A stretch of 64,000 bases of DNA from Typhlomys cinereus (lineage: Eukaryota; Chordata; Mammalia; Rodentia; Platacanthomyidae): positions 7,229,683 through 7,293,682 of the forward strand of contig JALPQD010000053.1 in assembly GCA_023101885.1 (NCBI GenBank), written 5' to 3'. The position numbers were made by a program, and so were the translations under genes. Position 1 is the first letter of the stretch, and every line of letters starts with the position of its first letter. Below, piece after piece: positions 22,925 through 34,504 of the stretch. Below the pieces are notes generated by a model that saw only the letters and a list, made by a program, of their open reading frames with translations, ran no database searches and was not told where the DNA came from.

Positions 22925-23260
22925 AGAAGGAGATGGCTCGGGGGTTAAAGCCTTTGCCTCACAAACAAAAGGACCTGAGTTCGGATCCCCAGATCCCAAG
23001 TAAAAATGCTGAACACATATGGTGACAGCCTAAAAGGCAGAGAAACCGTTTCCGGGAAACCTCGGAGCAAAGCAATAAAAAGGTAGAGTAGTCCAGGATG
23101 ATTCCTGATGTTACTCCTGGGCCTTCAGACACACATACTCAAATGCCCTCTTGTATATACACCCACACACGTACACCCGCCCACATGCTCAACACACACA
23201 CACACATACACACACATATGCGTGTATTTCATATACACATACATGAAAAGAAAGCATACA
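22925..23260 (+). mobile_element. B2-type SINE (older subfamily) with CA-rich tail
   Basis: Head 'ggagatggctcgggggttaaagcctttgcctcacaa', B-box 'gagttcggatcccc', body 'cggagcaaagcaa...gtccaggatgattcctgatg...gggccttcagacacacatac', then an imperfect (CA)n tail. Confidence 0.85.
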
Positions 23261-23264
23261 TGAT

Positions 23265-23900
23265 TCATACATATATGCATGCTTCTGATATTGATTTCAA
23301 GCTTCTTTTTCTGTAACGGAACCAAGAGGTGGGATAAGCAAAATGTATGTTATTTCCCAACGCTGTTGCCTGACTCATGCCCACGCCAGAGCTCGTTTGC
23401 GATTCCTCTACCCACTCAGGAAACCTCATGAGATCTTCGCAAGGTTTATCCTTGTCAGTTTGACATTTCACTTCCATCTTTAATTTTGGAGCTCTCACTG
23501 CGTACTCTCCAATTCAAATAACTCAGGAAACCATTAAGTAATCTCTTCACATTTTTCCATCTGGTGAGGCAATCTTTTCTTCTGCTTTTGGTTTCTTATT
23601 AAGGCGGTTCCTTATTTATAGCAAAACAAATACTACCCCCACGTCACTCCTTAACAGGCGGCAAATGTCTTGGCTATTTGACAGATCTTCATTGCATTCT
23701 TTCTCTAAGCAAGTGGAAAAGCAGCTTATAGAGCTGAATCTCTTGATCCTGCATCAGATTACTAGTAACCTGACCAGGGAGGGGTACTTAGCCAGTGTTC
23801 TTGAGCACTGGCTATCTCGTCTGTGTAGTGAAAACAGTCTTTGGGAAAGAGGCAGTTTCTTCTTACAAGGTCAACTGTACCCATTTCTATGCAGTGTCCG
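23265..23900. other. No gene recognised
   Basis: Unique sequence. The 84-codon ORF at 23665-23919 shows no known domain. Confidence 0.45.
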
Positions 23901-23904
23901 GCCT

Positions 23905-24280
23905 CCAGTAGGTTCCTGATTGTACTGCTTGCTCTTCTCTGTCACTGTGAGACACCACTCAAAGTCAAGCAACTTAAGGGAGAAAGGGCGATTCATTCAG
24001 CTTATAGTTCCAGAGGGGGAGATATAGTCCTTCATGGCGGAAAAGGCATAACTGGCTGGCAGAAGCTGGAGGAGGCCTGGTCACACAGACACCACCGAGG
24101 CTGAGAGCTGATGCAAGCCGCAAGAGCAGACTTGATAAATCAAGCAGGGCGGAGCTAACCACCTCAAAGCCCACCCTCTGTGATTGCCTTTCTTCAGCCA
24201 AGCTCCACCTCCTAAAGCTGCCATGACTTTTCCAAACCAAGATTCAAACACATGAGCCCATGGGAGACAAATAAATTTAA
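23905..24280 (-). mobile_element. MaLR-type LTR, antisense
   Basis: 'tgctcttctctgtcactgtgagacaccactcaaagtcaagcaacttaagggagaaa...cagcttatagttccagagg...tcatggcgg' and the end 'aacacatgagcccatgggag' give a full reversed MaLR layout. Confidence 0.7.
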
Positions 24281-25920
24281 AAAAAATGTATTCTTACTGC
24301 AATCCAAAGCTCCCAGGCATTTGCTCGCCGCCAACGTGAACACGCATTTGTTGACCACATTAGCCATCCTTCAGTGGTGCGAATAACCTGCTCCCTTTTT
24401 CATTTTTATTGTACTGTCAAGTTGAACGAGGCAGCGGCTACCCTCATTTTCATTGCTGATGGACAATAATGACTCATTTCAAACTCCGACACAGATGTAG
24501 GCTTCTCTTGGCATGTCAGCAGTGTTCCGAGCTACAGCGACTCTGGTGTCTATGCCAGGAAGGGAGCATAGGGTCCCGCGGAATGATGACGAATGCGATT
24601 ACTCTGCAGTAGTTCCCACTGCAAGCTGTCGGGGTGACTCATGGGTGGCTGGAACGTACTGTCTGGCCAAATGCAAACCCATCTGAGAGATCGCTGACCT
24701 GGTTCTTTTAGGGGCGGCAACTTATTTGAATGAGTTTCCAGTTGATTGACAACCCTTCTCTACATCCCAAGCCCCTGTGGGTCTGAGACAACAAAGGGTT
24801 CCCACCTAAAGAGAACTTTCAGGAAATCTCTGCCTGAGCTTGTGATGTTGGGGCTCTGGCATGAAGGGAGCAGAGAGTGGAAAAACAGCGGACTCTCTCA
24901 TTACTCTCTCCTTTATCTTTCCTTTCAAGGGACAAACCCTCTACAGTACATGAGCTACCTTGCCTAAGGAGGATTTCCAGAAATTTGCAGTCAAGTTCAA
25001 TGAAATAGGAGCAGATGCTAATTTTCAATGCTGATAGATAACGATGACTCATTGTGCGCCCAGACAACATGACGGCTTCATCTGCTTCATTTGCTGCAGA
25101 AGTGGTGGTCCCTTTCAATGCTAATTTGCTAACAGTGGAATTCCAGGAAGTTCCAGGGATTGCTATTATTGCCTTTGTATGCTGCCGGAAGTAAAATTAT
25201 TTCTTCCTAGAGGACAGAAGCTGTCATTGTGTCTTCTTCTTTCACAGCTCTCTGTATATTTGCTTAGTAGCTTCTCTCTAAGTCTCTGAGTCATATCTTT
25301 CCAGCACACCAAACGTAAATCTCCTTTTCTTTTTTATCAGGAGACTGACATTCTAATATAGCATTTCATAATAATCTGTACAAAGGGCATGTGGAAAAAT
25401 ATATGGAATTGTATGTGAAATAAAGTTGTTGAGAAGCAGAGATATTACAAGTCAGAAAGCTAACAAACTGACTTAATAAAGAACTATGTAGCCGACAGCA
25501 TCAAAATCCAGGCATTAGCCCAGGGTGAATTCTCTGTCATGCATGTCACACACTGGGGCTCAGCACTTGAAGGTGCTGTTCTCAGAAACCATCTTTAACC
25601 TCAGATTACTACTAATCTATTTTATTTTTTAATCTCTGACTTAAGTAAAAATGGGCTATGTGGAATAAATATCAAATGTAAAATATGATGATTTTATACC
25701 TATTAGAGAAGTTATTCATATCCCTGTGAACTCTCTATCATGTCAAAAATTCCAGTAACTTCTTGAAGAATGGATAACCTCTGTCCAGCACTTACTATTA
25801 TATTTTCCAAATGCTTATGAAATTGAGATCTACCACACATTGGGGAAGTTTCTTCAATGAAACTAAATTTAAGTTTCTATTGTCTCTATACATAGTCACA
25901 GATAGGATTTTGATAAAAAT
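24281..25920. other. No gene recognised; repeated AP-1-containing motif
   Basis: Unique sequence with no recognisable transposon. It contains two related 37-bp blocks (24443-24479 and 25018-25054, 30 of 37 identical) and three TGACTCAT octamers (24470, 24635, 25045). ORFs of 73 and 99 codons on opposite strands are probably chance. Confidence 0.5.
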
Positions 25921-25933
25921 TTTTATAGAAAGT

Positions 25934-26365
25934 TGTCATAGTTAGGTACAGGTATCAACTTGCTTGTTGAGGGTTTGAGTTCTGGGCACATATGTAGAGA
26001 ATCAGCAGTTGAATTAAGCCTAGAACAAACCTGCAGGAGATTGTCTAGTTGATGGGGAAGATCCAACCCATCATGGGTGGGGCTAGGCCCTGGACAGGTG
26101 AATAAAATGCAGAGAGCTGGTAAGAAAGCTGGCATTCTCCTGTACATTTGGCCAGACAGGCTGGTATGGCATGTGAGAATTGTCCCTCTCTCTGCTGTTG
26201 CATGCCTAGGTGCAGCTAGTTCCCTCAACCCCCAGCAATGATGCAGTCTCTCTTGCCAAGCTGGAAGAGCAATTATAACCAGGAATCATAAGAGAGAATA
26301 AACCCCTTCTTGCCTTGAACAGTTTTGTCATGATTTTATCAGCAGCATTCAGGCTAACCATGACA
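25934..26365 (+). mobile_element. MaLR-type solo LTR (window family), sense
   Basis: 432 bp from TGTCATAGTTAGG to GGCTAACCATGACA. The terminal 12-mers are inverted repeats with one mismatch. An internal 'agagaataaacccc' carries AATAAA. The flanks aaagt / gaaac are not a clean duplication. Confidence 0.88.
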
Positions 26366-26379
26366 GAAACGTTCTGGTG

Positions 26380-26680
26380 TTTGTTAGGATTCCTGGCTCC
26401 TTTTCCAGAGGGTGTGTTTGCCTAATCCTAGCAGGGGTCCAAGATAAAAGACTGATCCCAACCACACCTTTTGAGCTGGACTAAGGCCCTGGGAAGTCGC
26501 CTCCAGACCCTGTCCCTAGATCCCCATATAAAGCCCACCATTTTCCTCTCTTTCTCCTCTCTCCTCATCTCTCTCTTTTCTTTCTCTTCCCACAATTGGG
26601 CCAGCGGTTCTGGAATTCCAATTAAACTTCCATCAAATTCATGTGCAGTGTGTTCTTAGACTTTACAGAGTTGATGTACA
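26380..26680 (+). mobile_element. Possible LTR, sense
   Basis: A TATA-like 'catataaagccc' (about 26524) is followed by a pyrimidine-rich tract, 'ccaattaaactt' (a possible poly(A) signal) and 'gtgtgttcttagac'. The layout resembles a retroviral U3-R-U5, but I found no target duplication and do not recognise the family. Confidence 0.45.
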
Positions 26681-26766
26681 ATACTAAAGACATGCTCTCT
26701 TCCAAATAAAGATGTGCATAACAACACCAGAAAAGCTATGGATTCTCAGATAAATGTTCCCTCCAG

Positions 26767-27004
26767 GGCTGGAGAGATGGCTCAGGGGTTAAGGCTGTCT
26801 CACAATCAGAAGGTTCTGGGTTCAGATCCCAGGTTCCACATAAAAGCACCAGGCAGAAACCATAGCTTGCACTTCCAGTCCTGGTGGGCGGAGCCTGGTA
26901 AATCCCAGCACTAAGCAAGAAGGAGATAGAATCAACCCAGGATGATTCCTGAAGTCACACTTGGGCCTCCACAGGGACACACAGTGCCCTCTGATACACA
27001 CACA

Positions 27005-27052
<48 letters not shown>

Positions 27053-27055
27053 CAA
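26767..27055 (+). mobile_element. B2-type SINE (older subfamily)
   Basis: Well-preserved head 'gggctggagagatggctcag' + 'gggttaaggc', B-box 'ggttcagatcccagg', body 'gggcggagcctggtaaatcccagcac', 'ccaggatgattcctgaagtc', 'cttgggcctccacagggaca', and a (CA)n tail from about 26996. Its AT-rich 3' end was the target for the next SINE. Confidence 0.93.
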
Positions 27056-27072
27056 AATAAATCAAATATTTT
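27056..27072. repeat. 17-bp target-site duplication, left
   Basis: aataaatcaaatatttt, repeated exactly at 27374-27390, brackets the reverse SINE at 27073-27373. Confidence 0.93.
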
Positions 27073-27119
27073 TTTAATTTTTTATTATTTATTATTTATT
27101 CAATTGTGCGTGTGTGCAC

Positions 27120-27162
<43 letters not shown>

Positions 27163-27373
27163 ACCACGGACGAATTCGGGAACCACCATGGACCTGCCTC
27201 CACCTCCTCCTTGTTTACTCTGCCCAGGGATTCACAGGCTCCGCCCTACCAGGACCAGAAACGCAGGCCGCCCCCCCTTCCGCCCGGCGTCTATACGTGG
27301 GGTCTAGGATCCGAACACAGGACCTTCCGCCTGCGAGGCAGAGGCTTAACCTCTGAGCCACCTTTCCAGCCCC
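27073..27373 (-). mobile_element. Young B2-type SINE, reverse, inserted in another SINE's tail
   Basis: An AT-rich tail and (TG)n (27107-27160) lead into 'ccacggacgaattcgggaaccaccatgg', 'gattcacaggctccgccctaccaggaccag', 'ccgcccggcgtctatacgtgggg' and the reversed head '...ggcttaacctctgagccacctttccagcccc'. Perfect 17-bp flanking repeats show a recent insertion. The EcoRI-site block distinguishes this subfamily from the 'ccaggatgattcctgaag' one. Confidence 0.95.
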
Positions 27374-27390
27374 AATAAATCAAATATTTT

Positions 27391-27945
27391 AAGAAATGTT
27401 ACCCTCCACTAAATACCAACAACCTTCCTTAATAGACTGAAGCAAAGTCCGTTACTGTTCTTTCCCACCTGAAAGCCTCTGGAGGCATCTATGGAGTCAT
27501 AACCTGTGGCTTGAATGTCACTGTGGCTTGAATATTCTCTAAGAAGTGTATGAGACTAAAATAAATTCTAAAGCCAAGAGACCTGCGAGTTCTCTAAAGG
27601 CTTATACTTTCATGGTTCTATCTTTTCCTATGATCTGACTACACAGACTTGAAATTTAGCTCTTTTCCTCTCCCACCAGAATTTGGCTCTGTGATCACTG
27701 TCAAGAGAATTCAGGTGAGCCCCTCAGAACATAACATAGAAGTCAGTTGGGGTTTATCACCAAGTGTAGTGAAGTGTTCTCAAACAGAAAGGTGAACAAT
27801 AGTCAATAGGTTGTGCCAGCCTACATTTCAGGCAGGCTTTACACTCTTCTTAAATTCTCTACAAAACATACCTTTCTGCAGGGGTGTTTTCTTGCGTAGG
27901 TGATTGACAGGCCCATTGGATTGGCTGCTCTTCAGGAGAGGAGCA
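27391..27945. other. No gene recognised
   Basis: Unique sequence with no sizeable ORF. Confidence 0.5.
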
Positions 27946-27949
27946 CAGA

Positions 27950-28205
27950 GACCCATCACACCTATGTTCATTATGGCTCTACTCACAATGGCAAAAATGA
28001 GGAACAAGCCTGGAAACTCATCACCAAATGAATAGATACGAAAAAGGTGGTATATTTATACAGTGGATTATTATTCAACTATTAAGTGGAAAATCATAAA
28101 AAAATCACAAATAAATGGATAGAATTGGAAAAGAAAATTACACCAAGTGGGGTAAGTCAATCAAGCCAGAAAGATAAACAGCGTGTTCTCTATCTCACAT
28201 TGATA
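27950..28205 (+). mobile_element. L1 ORF2 C-terminal fragment, sense
   Basis: 'catgg'-less block 'tatgttcattatggctctactcacaatggcaaaa...ggtggtatatttatacagtggattattattcaactattaag...aaataaatggatagaattgg' is the diagnostic L1 ORF2 3' region. Frame broken. Confidence 0.85.
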
Positions 28206-28780
28206 ATCACACTAAGTCTCCAGCTCTGTCAGGGTTAGCAGCCTATAGCTCGGAAGTTTTATCTAACATCAGCTGGAAATCGGCAGAGAGCTGATGACTG
28301 CGGCTTACGCAGCTCCAGGCTGGACCCTCAAGGATCATGGAATTTAAATTTTTAAGATGGGGGGTACAGTCTCTCTCTCTCTCTCTCTCCCTCTCTCTTA
28401 AGCAATGTTAAAAATTAAATTAAAAATGAAGACACTAAAATAGTATAAAAAGCATGAAATGGTGAGTGAACATTCAGAAGTCTTTTAGTTTCCTTTATGA
28501 TCTGTCTCAAGAAACTCGTGAGTACCTCTATCTGGAATATCTTTTTTTAAGAAAAAATATATTCATTATAGATATGTCTATACATTTCTTTTTTATACAA
28601 GTGTAAAGCTAATATATTAATACTTTGTTTTAAATTTTGATGATATATATTGAATATTTCTCCAATAAATACATACATGGTGTTTTCTGTTTTTTACCTT
28701 GATGATACATACTAGAATATGTGTCAGTTGTTTTTTTATATTGTATAGATGGAGTATACAATAATAAAATATTATTTAAA
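28206..28780. other. No gene recognised; (TC)n at 28370-28399
   Basis: AT-rich sequence with a short (TC)n tract. Confidence 0.5.
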
Positions 28781-28875
28781 AGTTGAAGGGCCATTTCATA
28801 CCAAAGTCAATATGCAGATTCAATGCCATTCCAATCAAAATTCCAATGCAATTCTTCAAAAAAATTGAAAAAATA

Positions 28876-29175
28876 ATCTTTTTGTATATTTTTAAAATTT
28901 TTATTTACTCGTTTTGTGTGTGTGTGTGTGTATCAGAGGACATTTTGTGTCCCTGTGGAAGACCAAGGATGACTTCAGGAATTATCCTAGATTGCTTCTA
29001 TCTCCTTTTTGCTTTGCTCTGGGATTTCCCAGGCTCCCAGGCTCCGCCCACCAAGGCCTGAAATATAGGCTGCTGCCATTTCTGCCTGGTGGTTTTACAT
29101 AGGATTCAGGATCCAAACTCAGGACCTTCTACTTGCTAGGCAGAGTCTTAACTCCTGAGCCATCTCTCCATCCTG
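28876..29175 (-). mobile_element. B2-type SINE (older subfamily), reverse, inside the L1
   Basis: A (TG)n tail (28916-28931), 'tgtccctgtggaagaccaaggatgacttcaggaattatcc', 'ccaggctccgcccaccaaggcc' and the reversed head '...gagtcttaactcctgagccatctctccatcc'. L1 homology resumes right after it. Confidence 0.88.
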
Positions 29176-29607
29176 AAATACCAATAATTTTAAAACCTAA
29201 AAGGAAGAAGGTCTCAGATAAATGAAACCATCCTGAGCAATCAAAACACTGCTTGAGGCATTACCACAACTGATTTCAAATTTCAAACTATTTTGCAGCT
29301 CCATGGCATGGTACTGGCACAAAAATAGACACATTGATCAACACATTAGAAGGACCCATAGGAGCTCAAACATCTACAATCATCTGATATTGGATAAGGA
29401 TGCCCAAAATGCACATTGGATGAAGGGCAGCACTTTAACACACGGTGCTGGGAAAATTAGATGCTTACATGTAGAAAAATTATACTGGACCCTTATCTCT
29501 TACCCTGCATGGTAATGAACTCTAAATTTGATCCAAATGGATCAAAGACCTCAATATTAGGCTAGATATACTGGAACTTTTAGAAGAGCTTCAAGGAATA
29601 GGAATGT

Positions 29608-30041
29608 CATAGTTAGATACAGGTGTCAACTTGACAGTTGAGGATTCGGGCTCTGGGCATATTTATAGAGAATTAGTAGTTGAGTTAAGCCCAGGGTGAA
29701 CCTGCAAGAGATTATCCAGTTGATGGGGAAGACCCAACCCATGGTGGGTGGGACTAGGCCCTGGGCAGGTGAATAAGATGGAGGGAACTGGTTGAGAAAG
29801 TTGACCTTCTCCTGTCTATTTGATCAGACATGCTGGTTTGATAAGAGGTAATCATCCTTCTCTCAGGTTAGCCATTGTGTGGATATTATGTGGCCACTTC
29901 CCTGGACCCCTGGTGTTGGTGTGGACTCCTCTGCCAAGGTGGACAAGGATTATAACCAGACTATTTATAAGAGAACAAGCCCCTTGTTTCCTTAAGCTGA
30001 TTGTCACGATTTTATCAGCAACAATGCATAGTAACTGCTTT
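29608..30041 (+). mobile_element. MaLR-type solo LTR (window family), sense, inside the L1
   Basis: It starts tgtcatagttagatacaggtg after the L1 triplet-rich 'caaggaataggaa'. It ends in a decayed 'agtaactgcttta', after which L1 resumes as 'agggaatatgctagaaatag'. The aggaa / agggaa flanks fit a 5-bp duplication with one added base. The AATAAA position reads gaacaa. Confidence 0.88.
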
Positions 30042-31050
30042 AAGGGAATATGCTAGAAATAGTTAGCCTGGATAGACTTTCTGAATGAACCCAATCACAG
30101 AGGAAATAAGACCAACCATCAACAAGTGGGAGTTCTTAAAATTAAAAAGCTTATGTTCTGCAAAGGATTGTTAATCATGCAGAAAGGCAACTCACAGAAT
30201 GGTAGAAAAATTTTACTAACCGTATATCTGATAGGGATAGATAACCATATACCCAGAATATATGGAGAAATCCAAAAAAGAAAAAGAAAGAAAGCAAATG
30301 ACCCACTAAAAAAATAGACCTCAAAGCTAAAAACAAACTTTCACAAGAAGAAATTTAAAGGTCTAATATATAACTTTAAAAGTTTTCAACCCCCTAGCCT
30401 TCAGGAAAATGCAAATTATAACCAGTCAGAGATATCAGTCAGAATATCTAAGATCAAAAACACAAATAGCAGCAAATGCCCGTAAGAATATAGGGAGCAG
30501 GTGTCTTCTATTTATTGTGGGTGGGAATACAAACTTGCACAGCTACTTTGGATATTAAGGTAAAGGTTCTTCCAAAGTAAGAAGTGAACTGCCATATGAT
30601 CCACCACACCTTCTGGGAATATTTTCAAAGAACTTACTTCATATTACAGAGAAACTCACACACTCATGTTCACTGCAGCTCTATTCACAATAGAACTGGA
30701 ATCAGCCAAGAAGTCCAATACTGGATGAACGAATAATGAAAATGCGGTACATACACAATGGAATACTATTCAGCTGTCAAGAAAAATGAAATGATAAAAA
30801 TTCACTGGTAAATGGATGGAATTGGAAGATATAATATCGAGTGAAGTATTCCAGATGCAGAAAGACAAACACAGCATTGCTCTTTTAATACAAACGCTAG
30901 CATTGAATCTTCCGATGGTATACTTTAATATAAACTTCTATCGTAGCTACAAACTAGAAAGGAACATAAGCTGAGAAGGGTTAGGGAGTGGGACAGATGC
31001 TAAAAGAAAGGAGATATTAGATCTCAGGGATAGAAGATGCTTAAACACAC

Positions 31051-33690
31051 ACCCAGGTAACCAATTCCTTCCTGATTGGCATTAAAGACCATTTCATAAC
31101 AAGTAACACATGTCTGGCGATGTAAGCCCAGCCAAATACCCATGGAAGGGGAGACCAAAGACTCTAAGCGGGAACAAACTTTTTAATGTTAGCTATAAAT
31201 ATCTGGTAGTAAGCTACCATCTAAATGCTTTTTATTATAATCTTATCAGAGGAGCACTCAGCGCTCCAGCAAGTAGTGTTCTGCAATGGAGGGGGTGTAA
31301 TACAGAATACACTTGGCTAAAGTGCAAAGAAAAAGCAACGGTGGACAAATGGGTCCTAAATAGAATATCTAAATCACTCCTTTCTCCATTCCGTGGCTCT
31401 GAAAACCTCAAGGAAGAGGAGGGGCCCTAAGAGTGTAGGAGCCTGGAAGTCAGAAAAGATGCTTCCAGCCTCCAGTCATACCCAAGAACTCAGTGCACCA
31501 TGTCTACTTCTGCTGCATCTCTGTAAGAGCTGGCCTGTCAACATCTCCCCAAGCAAGAGGGAGGACATCAAGAGATATGGCACCACTCTGAGAGACTGTT
31601 TGCGATTAGTGCCTGAAGAGAGAAGGAAACCTTCTTTACTGGACAGTTTGCCCACTGGTGAGCTGTTCCTGCCCTAGAAAGTGCAAAGACCCTTGCCAAT
31701 GCAGGAGTTATGGATTGGGCTGGAAGTATCGTACATGGGAGCTGGAAGAAGTTGGACTGAAAAGGAAAGTGAGTGATGTAGGATGGAAAAGAGTCAGAGG
31801 ATGAATAGTATTGGATGAAACCATACAAGTGCATTATATTTGCATGTAGAAACTTCAAAGAATAAAGAAAAAAGAAGTGTTTTGTCTATTGTAGTGAGCT
31901 TGTCAATATCCACAAAAGGTAAAGGATATTTACTGGGAATAAATTCACATTTACCTTTGAATGGCTTGTTATCAAGTCCTCATGGTGTAAGTATCCATTT
32001 TCTTGAATCCTTATTGATGCATCGGAAGCTCATTCCTGCATGTTTTGGTTCTTAGTGGCTCCTTCCTCCGCACTTACTAAAACATCATGAATTGAAACAC
32101 TCTCCATCTTTCCACCATCTGAAACATTTTGACTAGTACGAAAATGAAAATAAAATATAAATAAAATATGCTAGAAAGAATCACCTGAGCCAGCCAGTGT
32201 TTCAGCAAACTATCACTGACAAAACTTATCCCATACATAGTGTTTTGTACATTTTCTTCCTAAGAACTCAATCACTACTATGTTTTATGACATGATTGTT
32301 TTCTACGAATATGCTAATTGTTTCATGAGGCTATAATAATGGTCTGTATATATTTTTTAATCTCTCCTCTATTGTGAAGATATCTACTTTATCGTTTCTA
32401 ATATGTTTTAGTTTCCTTTTTATCTTAATTGCAAATGACAAGGGTATTTTGATGATCTGTCTGTAGAAGAGAGCCTTTTAAGCTCAATATGCTTGCTTGT
32501 CATCTAATTCAGAAACTTCGTGTTTTAGTTATGCTCATTTACTTCCTGCCCTATTTTTTGGTATTTAAAATTTGTTTAACTTCATTTCTGAATACATTTT
32601 GGTTACTGAAACAATTGCAGGTACTATTCTTCTTAGAGCAGTCAGATTCAAGATATTTGCAAATTGAAATATTATATATAATTTCATTTTTTCTTACTCA
32701 AAACAATAAAATTGTAAGTTATGATGGGGGTTGAGGATTCCCTTGGAAAGCTCATATATTAAGCACATTTCTATTGACCTAGGGCCCATGAGACAAGTTC
32801 CTGTCCTTGGATACCCCTTGGTCATGCTTTGTTTACCCTTTCTTTCAAGGGTTTCTCATTAACTCTTTCACTGTACATTACTCTGTCTCATTTCCACCCT
32901 TTCAACTTTCTGGGCCTCCTCTGAATTCATCTCCCTCTTTCAACCTGCAAGACAGAGGACCTGCCCTCTTGGGTCCTGTTTGCTGACCCACAGTTACCAT
33001 ACTGGGTCTCAGGAACGCCCTCCCTCAGAGAGACTCTGGGCTCTGCACACCATTTCCCCCTTTATACTGACTTTTTCCCCTTTTTCTTTTTAATCATTTA
33101 TTTACATTTATGTCGTTTACACTTTTTACAAGAAAGCATCTTTTTTTTTTCTTGCTGTCTATGGGGTTACAGCCTCTCATTTTTATTGCCATAGCAAATA
33201 AAGTTATCCATTCCTCAAATGGAAATATGAAAGAATGATACATTCGCTCTGATATTTAAATCACCCTCACTGGGCTTGATAGTAATTTTTTCTTCTTTAT
33301 AGGTCCTTCCTATATTGTTGTGAAGCGCTGTTAGGTTTTGATGGATAAATGTCACTGGGGGAAGCTTAGAAAAACTGAATCACCCCCATTCAAGAGCAAG
33401 GAAATGGTGTTTATTAGGGCCTGGTTTAGCATCATGCATTCGTATCATGACAGCAGAAAACATGTATTTTCAAGAAATCCTCCGTAATATATATCAGATG
33501 ACAATCTCATGTTACACTGGTGATATCATTTTGTGTCAGATACTTTACAAAAAAAATAAAGAGGCCCTGTTGAATGGTTATTTCCTTTCATGGTGGAATC
33601 CATCTTTTTTCCTGGACTGCATAAATGTGGGGAGGGGGGTTCAAACGATCCATGACATTAGCAACTTTCTCAAGTTAGCGTGCCTTTCGT
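31051..33690. other. No gene recognised
   Basis: A long, mostly AT-rich unique interval. ORFs up to 106 codons (31110-31430) and 94 codons (31393-31677) show no known domain, and a (T)10 run lies at 33141. I see no exon-intron pattern that I can support. Confidence 0.5.
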
Positions 33691-34395
33691 GAATCACCAT
33701 GGGATTCCTGGCTGAAGGCAGGGTTGTGAGAGGAGGCCTCCTTGGGGACAGAAATACCTAGTGTAGGGTGATCAGAACAGTCAAGGCAAATATCCAGAGA
33801 CATTGTGGCTGGTGGGGTCAAGGAGGAAGAGGCCATGTGCCCAGGGTAAGCCATGCAGGCCTGATGTGCTATATACAGAGCATCGCCAGTTATATAAGAC
33901 ACACAACTTTACAGGAACAACACACAACTTTACAGGAGCGACCTGAGCCGCCTTAGATTTTTGACATTTGCTGGGATCCTGCGACTCATTTGTAGTAAAT
34001 TCCATTTGCTGCAAAGACAAGTTCTTGCTAAATGAAATGTCTAAAAATGGCTTCTTTTTAGAAGTTTTTGGTGAGAAAAGGTTTAACCACAATCAGGCAA
34101 CCTTTTTGAATACCTCCGGAGAGACCACCTACGTTAACTGAGACCTTATTTAAAACACAAATACAACATTGCAAGGTTTCTATCCTGTCTGATGAACAAA
34201 CATGGTTAGGCCAGAACTAGAGAAATGAATTCACTAGCAATTTGTTTGCTTGAATCCTGGTGTCCTTGGCTAATGATTCTCCAAGTGTGCATGAATTCTG
34301 TGCCAGCGGTCACCAGTGTTCTCCAAGAACTGACCACTGGTTCTGACCACAGACGCCTTTCCATAACACCAGATCCTTGTATTGAAAATATTGCA
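33690..34395. other. No gene recognised; short 21-bp tandem pair
   Basis: The block acacaactttacagga occurs at 33901 and again at 33922. The surrounding sequence contains 'gttatataagac'. Old LTR origin is possible but unproven. Confidence 0.4.
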
Positions 34396-34404
34396 GAAAG
34401 GCGG

Positions 34405-34500
34405 GGGAGGGGGGTGTGTAGCTAAGTGGCAGCATGCTTACCTAGCACTTTGGGTTCCATCACAGCATTGGAAGGAGAGAAAACAAGCAAAATAAATAAA
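34405..34500 (+). mobile_element. ID-like SINE
   Basis: 'gtgtgtagctaagtggcagcatgcttacctagcactttgggttccatc' follows the ID core (gtagctcagtggtagagtgcttgcctagca...gggttcaatcc), with an A-rich tail (aaaacaagcaaaataaataaaa). Confidence 0.65.
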
Positions 34501-34504
34501 ATTC

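Larger units (their letters stand above)
28783..31050 (+). mobile_element. L1 ORF2/3' UTR, sense, interrupted by two later insertions
   Basis: Segments 28783-28875, 29176-29607 and about 30040-31050 together read as collinear L1 ORF2: 'atgcagattcaatgccattccaatcaaaattcc', 'catggcatggtactggcacaaaaatag', 'ctaaatttgatccaaatggatcaaagac', 'atacacaatggaatactattcagctgtcaag', then a decayed 3' UTR. The original reverse transcriptase/endonuclease ORF is destroyed by stops. A reverse SINE and a MaLR LTR sit inside it. Confidence 0.9.

Noticed and set aside
29303..30317. ORFs within 29303-30317 that could be read as a reverse-transcriptase gene
   Set aside because: They lie in a decayed L1 ORF2 broken by stops and two later insertions; no functional protein remains.
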